Shown here piece by piece: positions 9,601 through 17,793 of a stretch of DNA of 62,290 nt (position 1 is its first letter; every line of letters starts with the position of its first letter). This stretch comes from Chromatiales bacterium (lineage in GTDB: Bacteria > Pseudomonadota > Gammaproteobacteria > UBA6429 > Thiohalophilaceae): positions 1-62,290 of the forward strand of contig JALTJZ010000035.1 in NCBI GenBank assembly GCA_027076325.1, read 5' to 3'. The notes under the pieces are model-generated. The model did not search any database, was not told the DNA's origin, and saw only the letters and a list, made by a program, of their open reading frames with translations. The translations under genes were made by a program, and so were the position numbers.

Positions 9601-12600
9601 AACTCGGCAACATTAATATAACCGGAACGGGGACGGGTAATACATTAACGGTTACGTCTGTTAATGGCGAAATTACCCAGGCTGGTGATTCGGTTATCAC
9701 AAACGATACCGCCGGTGCAATTACACAGCTAACAGCAAATAACGCCATTACCTTAAAAGGAGCAAACAACAACTTCGATCAAGTTACTGCCTCGGGTGCC
9801 AGTTTAGGCATTACCGATATAGACGCACTTAATATCGGCAACGTTACGTTAACTGGCACCAATGCCATCACCATGGACATTGATGCGAATGGTTTAGTGC
9901 AGCAAGTGGCTAATACAAGTATTACTAACAACGGTACCGGCGCGATTACCGACATCAACAATACCGGTAATGTGGTTACCCTTGCTAACGCCGGCAATGA
10001 TTTTAATCAGTTAAATTTAATGGCTGCAAGTGCAACCATTGTCGATACAAATGCGCTGGTATTAGGCAATACCACCTTAACCGGCACCGGTGATAATTTT
10101 TCCGTCACGACCGGTGGTAGCCTTACTCAAGTTGGTGGGGGAACAGGTATTCAGAATAATGCAGACGGTGCGGTAACCAATATTACCGCTACAGGTCAGG
10201 CGGTAATATTAAATAACACCAACAATGATTTTGCGCAAGTTGATATATCAGCGAGCACCGCACAAGTAACCGATACAAACAGTATTGTACTTGGCGCAAC
10301 CGATATATCGGGCAACACCTTAGCGATAACCGCCCGAAACAATGGCGATATCACACAGGCAGGAGGTACGGTTATTGATGCAACGGCGGCAGTTGCAAAT
10401 TTTACAGCGATGGGTAATGCCGTTACTCTTTTCAATTCAGGGAATGATTTTAACATCATTGCCTTGAATGTAGGTAGAGCTTTGATTCGAGATATCAATA
10501 CGACTATATTAGGGGATATTACAACAACCAGTTCTGACCCTGCTACCAGTTTATATATATCGAGTAGTGGTACAATCACACAACAAGCAAACACTCGTAT
10601 TGAAGCTAGCGGTATTGCATTATTTATTGGTCGCGGGCTAATAACGTTAGCCAATAATGATAATGATTTTGAGCAGGTTGTTGCACTAGGCTCTAACCTT
10701 GATATACAAGATCGCAATGAATTGGTATTGGGTACGTTACTCCTAAGCGGCACACTGGGCACAACGTTGAACATCAATACAAACGGTACTATTAGCCAGG
10801 CCGCTGCAAACAGCACGTTACAAAGCAATGGCAATACCAATATCAATGCAGGCAATGGTGGGATTGACTTAAATAGTGCCAATAATACCTTTGGTGGCAC
10901 GGTGTCGTTAAACAACACCGGCAACAATAATATTAGTATTCGCGATTCCAATAGTTTGAATATTGCCACATCCAATATTGGTAGAGGCTCTTTTACCGCG
11001 AATGCGCTGGGGATTACCCAAAACGGCGTGATAACACAGGAGTCGGGTGCGGGTTCTACCACATTTAATGCCGGTGCAGGCGTGATCAACCTGAACAGTA
11101 ATAACCAGTTTACTGGTAGCGTTTCTTTAAATAATAGTGGCGCCAATAATGTGGCCGTGCGTGATGTGGATGGTATTCAACTAGGTACTTCCAATATCGG
11201 CACCGGTACCTTTACCGTAAACGCCAATGGCATTAGCCAAAGCGGCGCAATAACCCAGGCTGCCAATGCGGGTAACGTCACACTTAATGGTGGTGCAAGC
11301 GATATTGTCTTAAACAACAACGCCAATGAATTTGTTGGCAGTGTCGCTTTAAGCACAGCAAGCAATGCAACCATAGCCGATATCAGTAACATCGATTTTT
11401 CAACATCAACTATTGGCGGTGACTTAACCGCGACAGCCGGTACAGGAAGTGACATTACCCAAAACGGCGGTGCATTGGCGGTTACGGGTAACGCAAGTTT
11501 TAATGTCGATGGCGGGCGTTCCATTACTCTCTTGAATACCGCGAACAATTTTAATGGGTTATCGTTTAACGCTAAAGCGGGCACCGGTACCCAATTACGG
11601 GATGTCCGTATCGCTAATAGTAGCGGGCTGGATTTACAAACCTTAAATTTAACCGGTGACTTAGTCGTAACCGCAGTTGGAGATATTACGAATAACTCTG
11701 GCAGTATGGTGGTGGCAGGCGATACAAGACTTGATGCCGGTGCAGCCAACGACATTACACTTACGCAAGGCAGCAATGACTTTAGCAATATCGTTATCGC
11801 CAATGCCAACAATGTCAATATTCGCGACATCAATGGTATTAACATCGGTGATGCCGCAGGCACCCCCTCCAACATTACCGGCAACCTTACTGTTGGTGCA
11901 GGCGATACGATGACCCAAACCACCGCCTTAACCATGAGTGCAGGCACCACCGCCGCGTTTACAACAACCGGTGGTAATATTAATTTAAGCAATGCAGACA
12001 ATAACTTTGTAAATATTGCCTTAAATACAGCAGGCAATGCGGATGTTAACGACACGGCGGGGATTGTGATTGGTGCATCCAGTGTACAAGGCAACCTAAC
12101 AATCAATACCACCGGCAATATCACCCAGGCCGCGGCATTAACGAACGGCAGCACGGCCAGCTTTAATGCCGGCAATGGCACTATCACCTTAACCGATGCC
12201 GCCAATGATTTTAATGTGATTGAAACGAATACCCGGGGTAATGTTAACGTTACCGACACCAACGGTATTCAACTTGGCAACGTCACTGCAACCAGTGATC
12301 TCACCATTAATGCAGGCGGGGATATTACCGAAGCCGCCAACGGCAGCCGTGTTACCAGCAGTGGGTTAACAACCTTAACCAGCACCGGCGCCATCCAACT
12401 TGGCAGCGGTGCGCATGATTTTAATAACCTGGTGTTTAACGGCAGCAATGTGGCCATTAACGATGTCAATGGCATCAACATCGGTGGCAATGGCAGCGCA
12501 TCGGCCGCCACTGGAACCCTTAGCCTGACGGCCAATGGCAACATCAGCGACAACAACAGCAGTGCCGTCACCGTAAGCGGTACCGCCACGTTCGATGCAG

Positions 12601-13511
12601 GCACGGGCAACATAACGCTGGCCAATACCGACTTTCAAGGCACCTTAAGCGTGACCGCGGCCAACAACATCACCGTAAACGATGCAACCGCACTGCAACT
12701 GGGCAACCTCACCGCAGCGAACAGCATTGACTTAACCGCTGCAACCAGCATCAGCGGCGGGACCCTGAGTGCCCCCCGCGTGGCATTGCTGGCCAGCAAC
12801 GGCATTAACGCCACCACGGCCACCGCTGCGCTGGATGTGCAAAACATTGACCAGGGCAACACCCTTGCATCGGGCGATGTGACTATCAACAACAACCAGA
12901 CCGTTGATATTATCCGCCTGCACAGTTACACCGGGGCACAAGGTGGCAGCAATGGCACGGCCGTTGGCGATGTCACCTTAAACAACAGCGCGGATGTCAC
13001 CGTGAGTGCCGGCAGTATCGACACCGGCTACAACAACCCCGGTGGTGTTTCCCAAAGCAGCCCCGGCCCCACCTTCACAATGGAGCTGACCGGCGGCGGC
13101 AGCCTGCGCGCACGCGCCAACAGTGCGGGTGACATTAACAATGCCGATATCACCGCCTACTATGCTGTTTTTACTATTTTCCCGGGTGACTTTGGCTGGC
13201 CGGGACGGCAACTGATTTTAAACCTGAACAACGGTGGTTTTATCTCTGCAAACCGTTCGGTGTATCCGCGTTTAACCCCACCGGGCCCCACTAACGAGTT
13301 TCAGGATTTATCAAAAATACCGTTTAACTTTTTTGATGTGGGCAGTGCGTTGGCCGGAGAGCAATTAATCAAGGTTGAAGCACTTGAAGACATTGACCCG
13401 GCTATTTTCTCGGATGTACGAAATTACACCTATGGCCAAATCGCTATTCGTTTACCGCGTGACCAGTTGTTTGAAGATGAGTTGCAGGAGCTTGAAGAAC
13501 AAAATAAATAA
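6642..13511 (+). CDS. Filamentous-haemagglutinin-type two-partner-secretion exoprotein
   Basis: 2289 residues, with a GAGG ribosome site 5' of the start. An extended signal region (about 44 residues) ends AYA|APQGG, and a TPS domain with the NPNGI motif follows. The bulk is a long beta-helix built of imperfect repeats rich in Gly, Asn, Thr and Asp. From about residue 960 onward the repeats share a pattern near 'NDF(N)...D.N.(L/I).LGN...TG'. The composition is strikingly short of Cys and aromatic residues. A proline- and aromatic-richer C-terminal end (after about residue 2190) closes with an acidic Glu-rich tail. Such proteins are exported by a TpsB outer-membrane partner, which is absent from this window. 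Likely roles are adhesion, aggregation or contact-dependent competition. No recognisable toxin domain is visible at the C-terminus. Confidence 0.85.
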   Translation: MGIIKGCIKEKECVFIWNKNNLLSFLSSIFLFSHLTLVSNAYAAPQGGQVVGGIGHIHQNNLNTRINQQSQNMVINWQSYNVEQNERVQYVQPNSRAIALNRILGNNASTIRGQIDANGQVILVNPNGIFFSATSVINVGGLMASGLDIKPDDFMNGNYIFNEVAGTEGFVINSGIINAATGGNVTLLGKQVKNDGMIVARLGAVNMAAGKAAVVTFDNAGLLGVRVTEDVLQNELGVDPAVLNSGTINAEGGRILLTASTSQDIFSRAVNTGDMEQATSAVVNADGTFTLGGGADVVNTGTLDVSTNTANQAAGNIVVIGENVTSSGVIKADAENGNGGNIELHATDTTLLTENSQTTARASASGNGGNIKVLGNNVGLFDNAQVDASGANGGGTVLIGGDRTGQNNQIRNAEFIYLGENTQVNTDATNNGNGGKLITFASDTARIYGRLSARGGVNGGDGGFIETSGLRGFEITSAPDIAAPMGQGGQWLIDPYNIDIVAGGNSVTSNVDSSFTSTGNSATLGVDLITQALGSGDVIITTGLGGPETGDITFRTTLDYRRNRDSTLTLNAANNIDTTDQDIRADRGGNQRRLNLVLNANADNRGGGDVIITNSRIYTNGGDFTATGVNFSLSQTVDRNNNQIRTGNNDGNASGNVSITTTGRALVAPETADHPASISIGADIITDGGTVTLVSNQGAATTGGDVSITSSGRIYTTDNIGDTSTPGTVSITADGTVQIDGDITTDNSSVTVVRSASLNSTSTGFIDTTDGGNGGGTNGDINLTSAGVINIGGALETRRGSVSTSSATFSSTSSGNIDTTKNGGGSAGTVSITTNGTTTTASSISVGGNITTQNADVALAANQGAFTSEGSVALNSSGSISTQNGAVTASGATFNGNAGSIINAGSGQINLGGISGTVNLGNTITTGDLTALGVGTVTQNSGDSVQVGGRTDIRTTSTVTLDNATNNFNRVDVDATSVTLRDNNNIQLGNINITGTGTGNTLTVTSVNGEITQAGDSVITNDTAGAITQLTANNAITLKGANNNFDQVTASGASLGITDIDALNIGNVTLTGTNAITMDIDANGLVQQVANTSITNNGTGAITDINNTGNVVTLANAGNDFNQLNLMAASATIVDTNALVLGNTTLTGTGDNFSVTTGGSLTQVGGGTGIQNNADGAVTNITATGQAVILNNTNNDFAQVDISASTAQVTDTNSIVLGATDISGNTLAITARNNGDITQAGGTVIDATAAVANFTAMGNAVTLFNSGNDFNIIALNVGRALIRDINTTILGDITTTSSDPATSLYISSSGTITQQANTRIEASGIALFIGRGLITLANNDNDFEQVVALGSNLDIQDRNELVLGTLLLSGTLGTTLNINTNGTISQAAANSTLQSNGNTNINAGNGGIDLNSANNTFGGTVSLNNTGNNNISIRDSNSLNIATSNIGRGSFTANALGITQNGVITQESGAGSTTFNAGAGVINLNSNNQFTGSVSLNNSGANNVAVRDVDGIQLGTSNIGTGTFTVNANGISQSGAITQAANAGNVTLNGGASDIVLNNNANEFVGSVALSTASNATIADISNIDFSTSTIGGDLTATAGTGSDITQNGGALAVTGNASFNVDGGRSITLLNTANNFNGLSFNAKAGTGTQLRDVRIANSSGLDLQTLNLTGDLVVTAVGDITNNSGSMVVAGDTRLDAGAANDITLTQGSNDFSNIVIANANNVNIRDINGINIGDAAGTPSNITGNLTVGAGDTMTQTTALTMSAGTTAAFTTTGGNINLSNADNNFVNIALNTAGNADVNDTAGIVIGASSVQGNLTINTTGNITQAAALTNGSTASFNAGNGTITLTDAANDFNVIETNTRGNVNVTDTNGIQLGNVTATSDLTINAGGDITEAANGSRVTSSGLTTLTSTGAIQLGSGAHDFNNLVFNGSNVAINDVNGINIGGNGSASAATGTLSLTANGNISDNNSSAVTVSGTATFDAGTGNITLANTDFQGTLSVTAANNITVNDATALQLGNLTAANSIDLTAATSISGGTLSAPRVALLASNGINATTATAALDVQNIDQGNTLASGDVTINNNQTVDIIRLHSYTGAQGGSNGTAVGDVTLNNSADVTVSAGSIDTGYNNPGGVSQSSPGPTFTMELTGGGSLRARANSAGDINNADITAYYAVFTIFPGDFGWPGRQLILNLNNGGFISANRSVYPRLTPPGPTNEFQDLSKIPFNFFDVGSALAGEQLIKVEALEDIDPAIFSDVRNYTYGQIAIRLPRDQLFEDELQELEEQNK
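6765..7103 (+). repeat. Direct repeat, copy B (TPS-domain coding block)
   Basis: Partner of the block at 3371-3709, at a constant offset of 3394 bases. It lies in the intact exoprotein gene. Confidence 0.85.
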
Positions 13512-13845
13512 ACTTTTGTTGAAGCTTTGAATATACCATAACCTGTATAATAAATTTATTGTAAACGGTGGCTTTGTGTCTGCTCCGTGTGGGTGGTGGG
13601 TATTTATCTTAGGGGTAAGCTATATCACTATATTCCGATAAACTTAAAGTGACCAACTCGACAAAACACCGGTTTTTTAACTGAAAACACTATTTTACTG
13701 TATATACTATGTAGAAATATCTACATTCCCCGCACATTCTTTATAATCGGTCTGTGAACCACTCGCTGGTGATCGCATTAGAATGCGATTATCTTTCATG
13801 TTCGGGGAATAACAATAATAATCATACCAAACTTAGGAGTTGGCT
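13512..13845. other. Intergenic region with a short palindrome
   Basis: About 330 bases without a convincing gene. A perfect 8-bp inverted repeat with a 2-base loop (ATCGCATT-AG-AATGCGAT) occurs at 13772-13789, some 55 bases upstream of the next start. It could be an operator or a short hairpin in the leader. I see no strong terminator after the exoprotein gene. Confidence 0.4.
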
Positions 13846-15258
13846 ATGTCGTTTTTGGATTCACTTGGATTAAATCCTGTTGTTGCTGTTTTGCTCGTGG
13901 CCATTGTTGTTATTGTGGTACTTTATACTTCGCGCCGGCCTGCGCATCGTGCCATTATTTCATTGAGCCGTGTAGTACATAATGCGATGCGTTTAAGTGC
14001 GCAATCTGTTATGAGTGTTGAATCGCGTCTTGCTAGTCGCAATCGTGAAGTTTTATTAGCGGCAGGGCGGGAAGCAGCTGAACGTATGATTGAGCGGGAG
14101 TTTGAGCGCATAGATGCCACGGTACGGCGAGATTTAGCTGAGTATCCCGCAATGCAACGTTTGTTAAATGAAGAAATAACGGCGATAGAAGAAGATTACC
14201 AGGCCAGTATTGAGGTGCCACCCGAGCCACCAGGCTGGATTAAGGCAGTTGAAGCTGTGGCAAAAATCCCTTCCAAAGGTGACCCGATGGTTGGCAATAT
14301 TTTAGAAGATATTCATCATTCACTGGTTAAAGCCAATACCAGTGCGATAGAAGAATACCGTAAAGCCAGCCATAAACGTCATGACAGGCTACGAAGCATG
14401 ATGCCACACTGGCGTAAAGTTTTAACGGTGCTGAGCAGTGTCGATAAAAATGTCACCAGTATTTTGTCTCGCTCACAGACCATTGACCGCCACATGGGTG
14501 TCTATGAAAACATGGTTAAAGGAACTGATCAGGCGGTGCGGATGCTGTCTTCCTCGTCTTTGCAGCATTTCTTTACTTCGCTTGCCGTTATGGTAATTGC
14601 GGCGGGTATTGCGATGGTTAACTTCCAGTTAATTGCACGGCCTATGTCGGAAATGGTGGGTGGCACGACCAGCCTGTTTTTAGGCTTTCAGCTTAATCAG
14701 ATTGCTGCCATGATTATGATTCTGGTTGAAATAACATTGGGTATTTTCCTGATGGAATCGCTACGTATCACCAAGTTATTTCCTATTGTGGGCGCTCTAA
14801 ATGATAAATTGCGTATTCGTATTGCCTGGTTTTTGTTTGCTATGCTTTTCTCTTTAGCCACCATTGAAGCAGGGCTGGGTTTTACCCGCGAAATATTAAT
14901 GGAAGCGGATCAGGCAACCGGTGCCTTGTTGCGAGGTGAACAGGGGGGCGCTATTATGCTGGAGAGCTCGGTTACCTGGATTACAACCGGTTCACAAATG
15001 GCACTGGGTTTTATATTGCCCTTTGTTTTAATGTTTGTCGCCATTCCATTTGAAACCTTTGTGCAGTCTTTCCGTACTGTGCTTGGGATTGTTGCGGTTG
15101 GTTTTTTACGTGCCTTTGCCTGGTTTTTACGGTTTATTGGTACTATCTTCAAGTTTCTTGGTAAATCCTTGTTACATATATACGACTTGATTATATTTTT
15201 ACCGTTGTTTATTGAGCAAAAGGTAAAAGCGACTTCCTCAAACAGTTCTTTGGCTTGA
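13846..15258 (+). CDS. Uncharacterised multi-pass membrane protein
   Basis: 470 residues. ATG 13846 is preferred because the AGGAG site (13835-13839) stands six bases before it. An N-terminal membrane helix (about residues 8-27) is followed by a long charged helical region, probably partly coiled coil (residues 30-220, including ERMIEREFERID). Five or six further hydrophobic segments follow between about residue 235 and the end. The layout is loosely like MotA/TolQ-type or other helical membrane scaffolds, but I cannot assign a family. It is followed after about 45 bases by a VWA-domain lipoprotein on the same strand, so the two may form one envelope complex. Confidence 0.7.
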   Translation: MSFLDSLGLNPVVAVLLVAIVVIVVLYTSRRPAHRAIISLSRVVHNAMRLSAQSVMSVESRLASRNREVLLAAGREAAERMIEREFERIDATVRRDLAEYPAMQRLLNEEITAIEEDYQASIEVPPEPPGWIKAVEAVAKIPSKGDPMVGNILEDIHHSLVKANTSAIEEYRKASHKRHDRLRSMMPHWRKVLTVLSSVDKNVTSILSRSQTIDRHMGVYENMVKGTDQAVRMLSSSSLQHFFTSLAVMVIAAGIAMVNFQLIARPMSEMVGGTTSLFLGFQLNQIAAMIMILVEITLGIFLMESLRITKLFPIVGALNDKLRIRIAWFLFAMLFSLATIEAGLGFTREILMEADQATGALLRGEQGGAIMLESSVTWITTGSQMALGFILPFVLMFVAIPFETFVQSFRTVLGIVAVGFLRAFAWFLRFIGTIFKFLGKSLLHIYDLIIFLPLFIEQKVKATSSNSSLA

Positions 15259-15302
15259 TAAGCTAATGGAATATTTACTTGAATATTAAATGGGAACGTA
15301 AA

Positions 15303-15956
15303 ATGAAAATTATAAAATCCTTCTTATTAGCATTGAGCGTGCTTGTGCTCTTTGCCTGTTCAAACGAACAAACGGGGCCAAGAACGCATGGTGTTTATAT
15401 GTTGCTTGATACGTCTGGCACTTATACCAATGAGCTTAAACAGGCACAGCGTGTTATCAGTTACTCCTTGTTAAAATTGAAGCCGGGTGATTCTTTTGCG
15501 GTTGCAAGGGTTGATACCGGTAGCTTTAGTGAAAAGGATATTGTTGCCAAGGTCACATTTGAAGATCGTCCCAGCCGGATGAACCAGCAAAAACGTGTAT
15601 TTCTGGAGAAAATTGATAAATTTGTCAAAAGTGTTAAAGGCAGTGCCTATACAGATATTACCGGTGGTATTTTGCAGGCCATTGAATTTTTAAATGAGCG
15701 TAACCCAGGCAAAAAAACAATTCTGATTTTTTCAGACTTAAAGGAAGAGCTGCGTCAAGGTTATAAACGCGATATTGATTTTCAATTACAGGGTTTTCGG
15801 GTTATTGCACTCAATGTAACTAAATTACGTAGCGATAATATTGACCCGAAAGAGTACCTCGACCGTCTTGAAAACTGGCGTCTACGGGTTGAATCTGGTG
15901 GGGGAGAATGGAAGGTCATTAATGATCTGGAGCGATTGGAAGCACTTTTCGGCTAG
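15303..15956 (+). CDS. VWA-domain lipoprotein
   Basis: 217 residues from ATG 15303, chosen because the signal peptide then begins MKIIKSFLLALSVLVLFAC with a lipobox ending at Cys19. The mature part resembles a von Willebrand A fold: GVYMLLDTSGTYTNE carries a D-x-S-G-T metal-site-like sequence, followed by DITGGI and ILIFSDLKEE. These positions match the three MIDAS loops, although the first is DTSGT rather than DxSxS. It probably binds a partner in the periplasm, plausibly the membrane protein encoded just upstream. A clear terminator follows at 15985-16014. Confidence 0.7.
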   Translation: MKIIKSFLLALSVLVLFACSNEQTGPRTHGVYMLLDTSGTYTNELKQAQRVISYSLLKLKPGDSFAVARVDTGSFSEKDIVAKVTFEDRPSRMNQQKRVFLEKIDKFVKSVKGSAYTDITGGILQAIEFLNERNPGKKTILIFSDLKEELRQGYKRDIDFQLQGFRVIALNVTKLRSDNIDPKEYLDRLENWRLRVESGGGEWKVINDLERLEALFG

Positions 15957-15984
15957 ACTCCGACAATCTGTTTTAAATCTGAAA

Positions 15985-16014
15985 GGCTGCGCAGTATTCT
16001 GCGCGGCCTTTTTT
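15985..16014 (+). terminator. Rho-independent terminator after the VWA lipoprotein gene
   Basis: A GGCTGCGCAG arm and a CTGCGCGGCC arm form a ten-pair stem (one G-U) with a four-base loop, followed directly by six T residues. Confidence 0.9.
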
Positions 16015-16209
16015 ATTGTAGGTACAGGGTTTCTTGTAACTAATTGATTTTACAGTATAATTTTACTTCTAGATTCCCTTGCTATCTGGCTTTACTTTCA
16101 TGGAGCTTTGCAACATTATTATAAAGTTATTTTGGTTTTGGCCGATAAAAACATGAAGTTGCCGGATTTTCTCGGTTAAAGGAAGAATTTTAAAGAATTT
16201 GGAACCTGT

Positions 16210-16689
16210 ATGGCTTTTACTCAATACTCACGACCTAATCCTATGCTCTGGTATGAGATGAATTACCACGCCTTATTACAACTTGTACCCGAATTAAGAA
16301 TGGATGTGACAAATTCGGTAACTTATCAGTCGGATTCAGAGTTCAAAAATGGTATTAGTTTTGAATTTGATATGGCCGGTGCTCATTTAAGTATTCGGCT
16401 TCTGGAATTAAATCGCTATACCCAGCATTTACAGGTTGTTAATCACTTTAAAACAGATAAAAAACTGTTGCCGGCTCTGTGTTTGAATGTAAGAGCCTAC
16501 CATGATGCATCTGTTGTTGAAGTTATTTCGTGCTCAGGTATCACAAAGTTATTACCCGACTATACTTATCCTAATGAAAAAATGTTGTTAAGAGATGAAA
16601 AGCGGCAGGCGAACCGATTGTTGTTTGAATGGTTATCGAGTGCTAAAGCTTATTATAGATTTGAACCGGTGAAACAAAAAGTATGTTGA
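16210..16689 (+). CDS. DUF1249 (YqiB-like) protein
   Basis: 159 residues without signal peptide or membrane segment. The pattern fits DUF1249: an N-terminal WYEMNYHALLQLVPEL block, an ELNRYTQHLQVVNHF strand region, then LNVRAYHDASVVEVISC, which carries the family's R-x-Y-H-D-A signature. In enterobacteria the homologue YqiB lies near nudF and cpdA; here that context is missing. The last 7 bases overlap the start of the SPOR-domain gene, so the two are probably co-translated. Function unknown. Confidence 0.85.
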   Translation: MAFTQYSRPNPMLWYEMNYHALLQLVPELRMDVTNSVTYQSDSEFKNGISFEFDMAGAHLSIRLLELNRYTQHLQVVNHFKTDKKLLPALCLNVRAYHDASVVEVISCSGITKLLPDYTYPNEKMLLRDEKRQANRLLFEWLSSAKAYYRFEPVKQKVC

Positions 16690-17318
16690 AAAAAACACAG
16701 TTTATTTTGTATATCTTTATTATTAGCACTACATCAGTGCGTGCCTATGCTGACTTAAACAAAGATGCAATGGATGCTCTCATCAGCGAGAATTATAAAA
16801 CAGCTGTCCCACTACTTAAGCGTCTGGCACAACAAGGCAATCCCAGTGCAAATTACAATCTGGCTTTATTGTACAAAGAAGGCCGGGGTGTTGTTGCCAG
16901 TACACGTAAGTCCAATGCCTATTTTTCGAGTGCAGCACATCGTGGTTTAGTCGATGGTTATCGAAAATTGTCTGCGAGCAGTATTAAACCGGTTTCTATC
17001 CGCAATATTGTTGTCACTCAGCACTTAGCCCCACAGGAATGGGTTAAAGCACAAAACCCCAATTTTTATACATTGCAGTTAGCCAGTAGTACGAATGCGG
17101 AATTAATTAAAAAATATTTTAATGATAATAACTTAACGGGAAAGGCCGGCTATTATAAGAATAAACGTGAAGGTGAAGACTGGTATGCCCTTGTGTTTGG
17201 TGCTTTCCCCAGCGTAGCCGCGGCTAATGCAGCAATTACAACATTACCCGAGGACTTAAAAAAATGGTCACCGTGGGTACGAAAGCTTAAAAGCATCCAT
17301 CGAATTATGGCGCCATAA
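16683..17318 (+). CDS. Sel1-repeat and SPOR-domain periplasmic protein
   Basis: 211 residues with an N-terminal signal peptide (about residues 1-23, cleavage near AYA). Residues about 40-95 contain a Sel1/TPR-like motif (GNPSANYNLALLYKEGRGV). The C-terminal about 75 residues form a SPOR-type fold (NFYTLQLASS, WYALVFGAFPSVAAANAAI), which binds denuded peptidoglycan at the division site. I infer a peptidoglycan-associated adaptor. The start overlaps the preceding DUF1249 gene by 7 bases. Confidence 0.8.
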   Translation: MLKKTQFILYIFIISTTSVRAYADLNKDAMDALISENYKTAVPLLKRLAQQGNPSANYNLALLYKEGRGVVASTRKSNAYFSSAAHRGLVDGYRKLSASSIKPVSIRNIVVTQHLAPQEWVKAQNPNFYTLQLASSTNAELIKKYFNDNNLTGKAGYYKNKREGEDWYALVFGAFPSVAAANAAITTLPEDLKKWSPWVRKLKSIHRIMAP

Positions 17319-17793
17319 TTAGGTTATTTTAAACTCTAGTTTAACCACTTCTGTCACTGTTGTTCCGTTAATCTAAGTTTGAAACACAGTAAGCGTCTGA
17401 TTATCAAGGTAGGCAATATCCTTTTGCTTTTACCATTTTGTTAAGGCTACTCTTTTTCATGCGGATACTATAACCGTGATTAACCAGTTTAATTAAATAA
17501 TCATTCTTAAATCTTCCAACACGGGTATTCAATCTGCTGCTATGGGATAATCTCCTTTATGTTTGCACGCACATAGGCATATTTGCCGCCATAGCAGCAT
17601 TGTGTACATTTAGAACATGTTGGCATTGCATGATAAAATGCCATGTTCAAAATATTTTTGTAATAAGCAAGGTTTACACTATTATATAGTGTATGAACTG
17701 GCATGCAATATAAGTATTTTATTATATCGGATTTATGCTATTCAATATTTATGCACGGTCTCAATATTATAAATATAAAAAGGAATGGAATAG
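17319..17793. other. Structured intergenic region upstream of the 1393-residue membrane protein
   Basis: About 475 bases without a gene. It contains a 60-bp dispersed repeat (17355-17414). It also has an 11-bp perfect inverted repeat TGCTGCTATGG / CCATAGCAGCA (17535-17545 and 17589-17599) and a second stem GAACAT..GGCATT / AATGCC-ATGTTC (17613-17648). The last 140 bases are very AT-rich and probably hold the promoter of the next gene. The nested stems may be a small mobile palindromic element or a structured leader. Confidence 0.5.
17355..17414 (+). repeat. 60-bp dispersed repeat, copy 1
   Basis: Matches 61671-61730 at 55 of 60 positions in the same orientation, including an uninterrupted core ACAGTAAGCGTCTGATTATC. 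Both copies lie in non-coding DNA 44 kb apart. Confidence 0.85.

Noticed and set aside
7115-13211. Many long minus-strand open frames inside the exoprotein gene, up to 361 residues
   Set aside because: They are mirror frames of a repeat-rich Thr/Asn/Gly gene; their predicted proteins are low-complexity Val/Leu/Pro strings with no ribosome sites.
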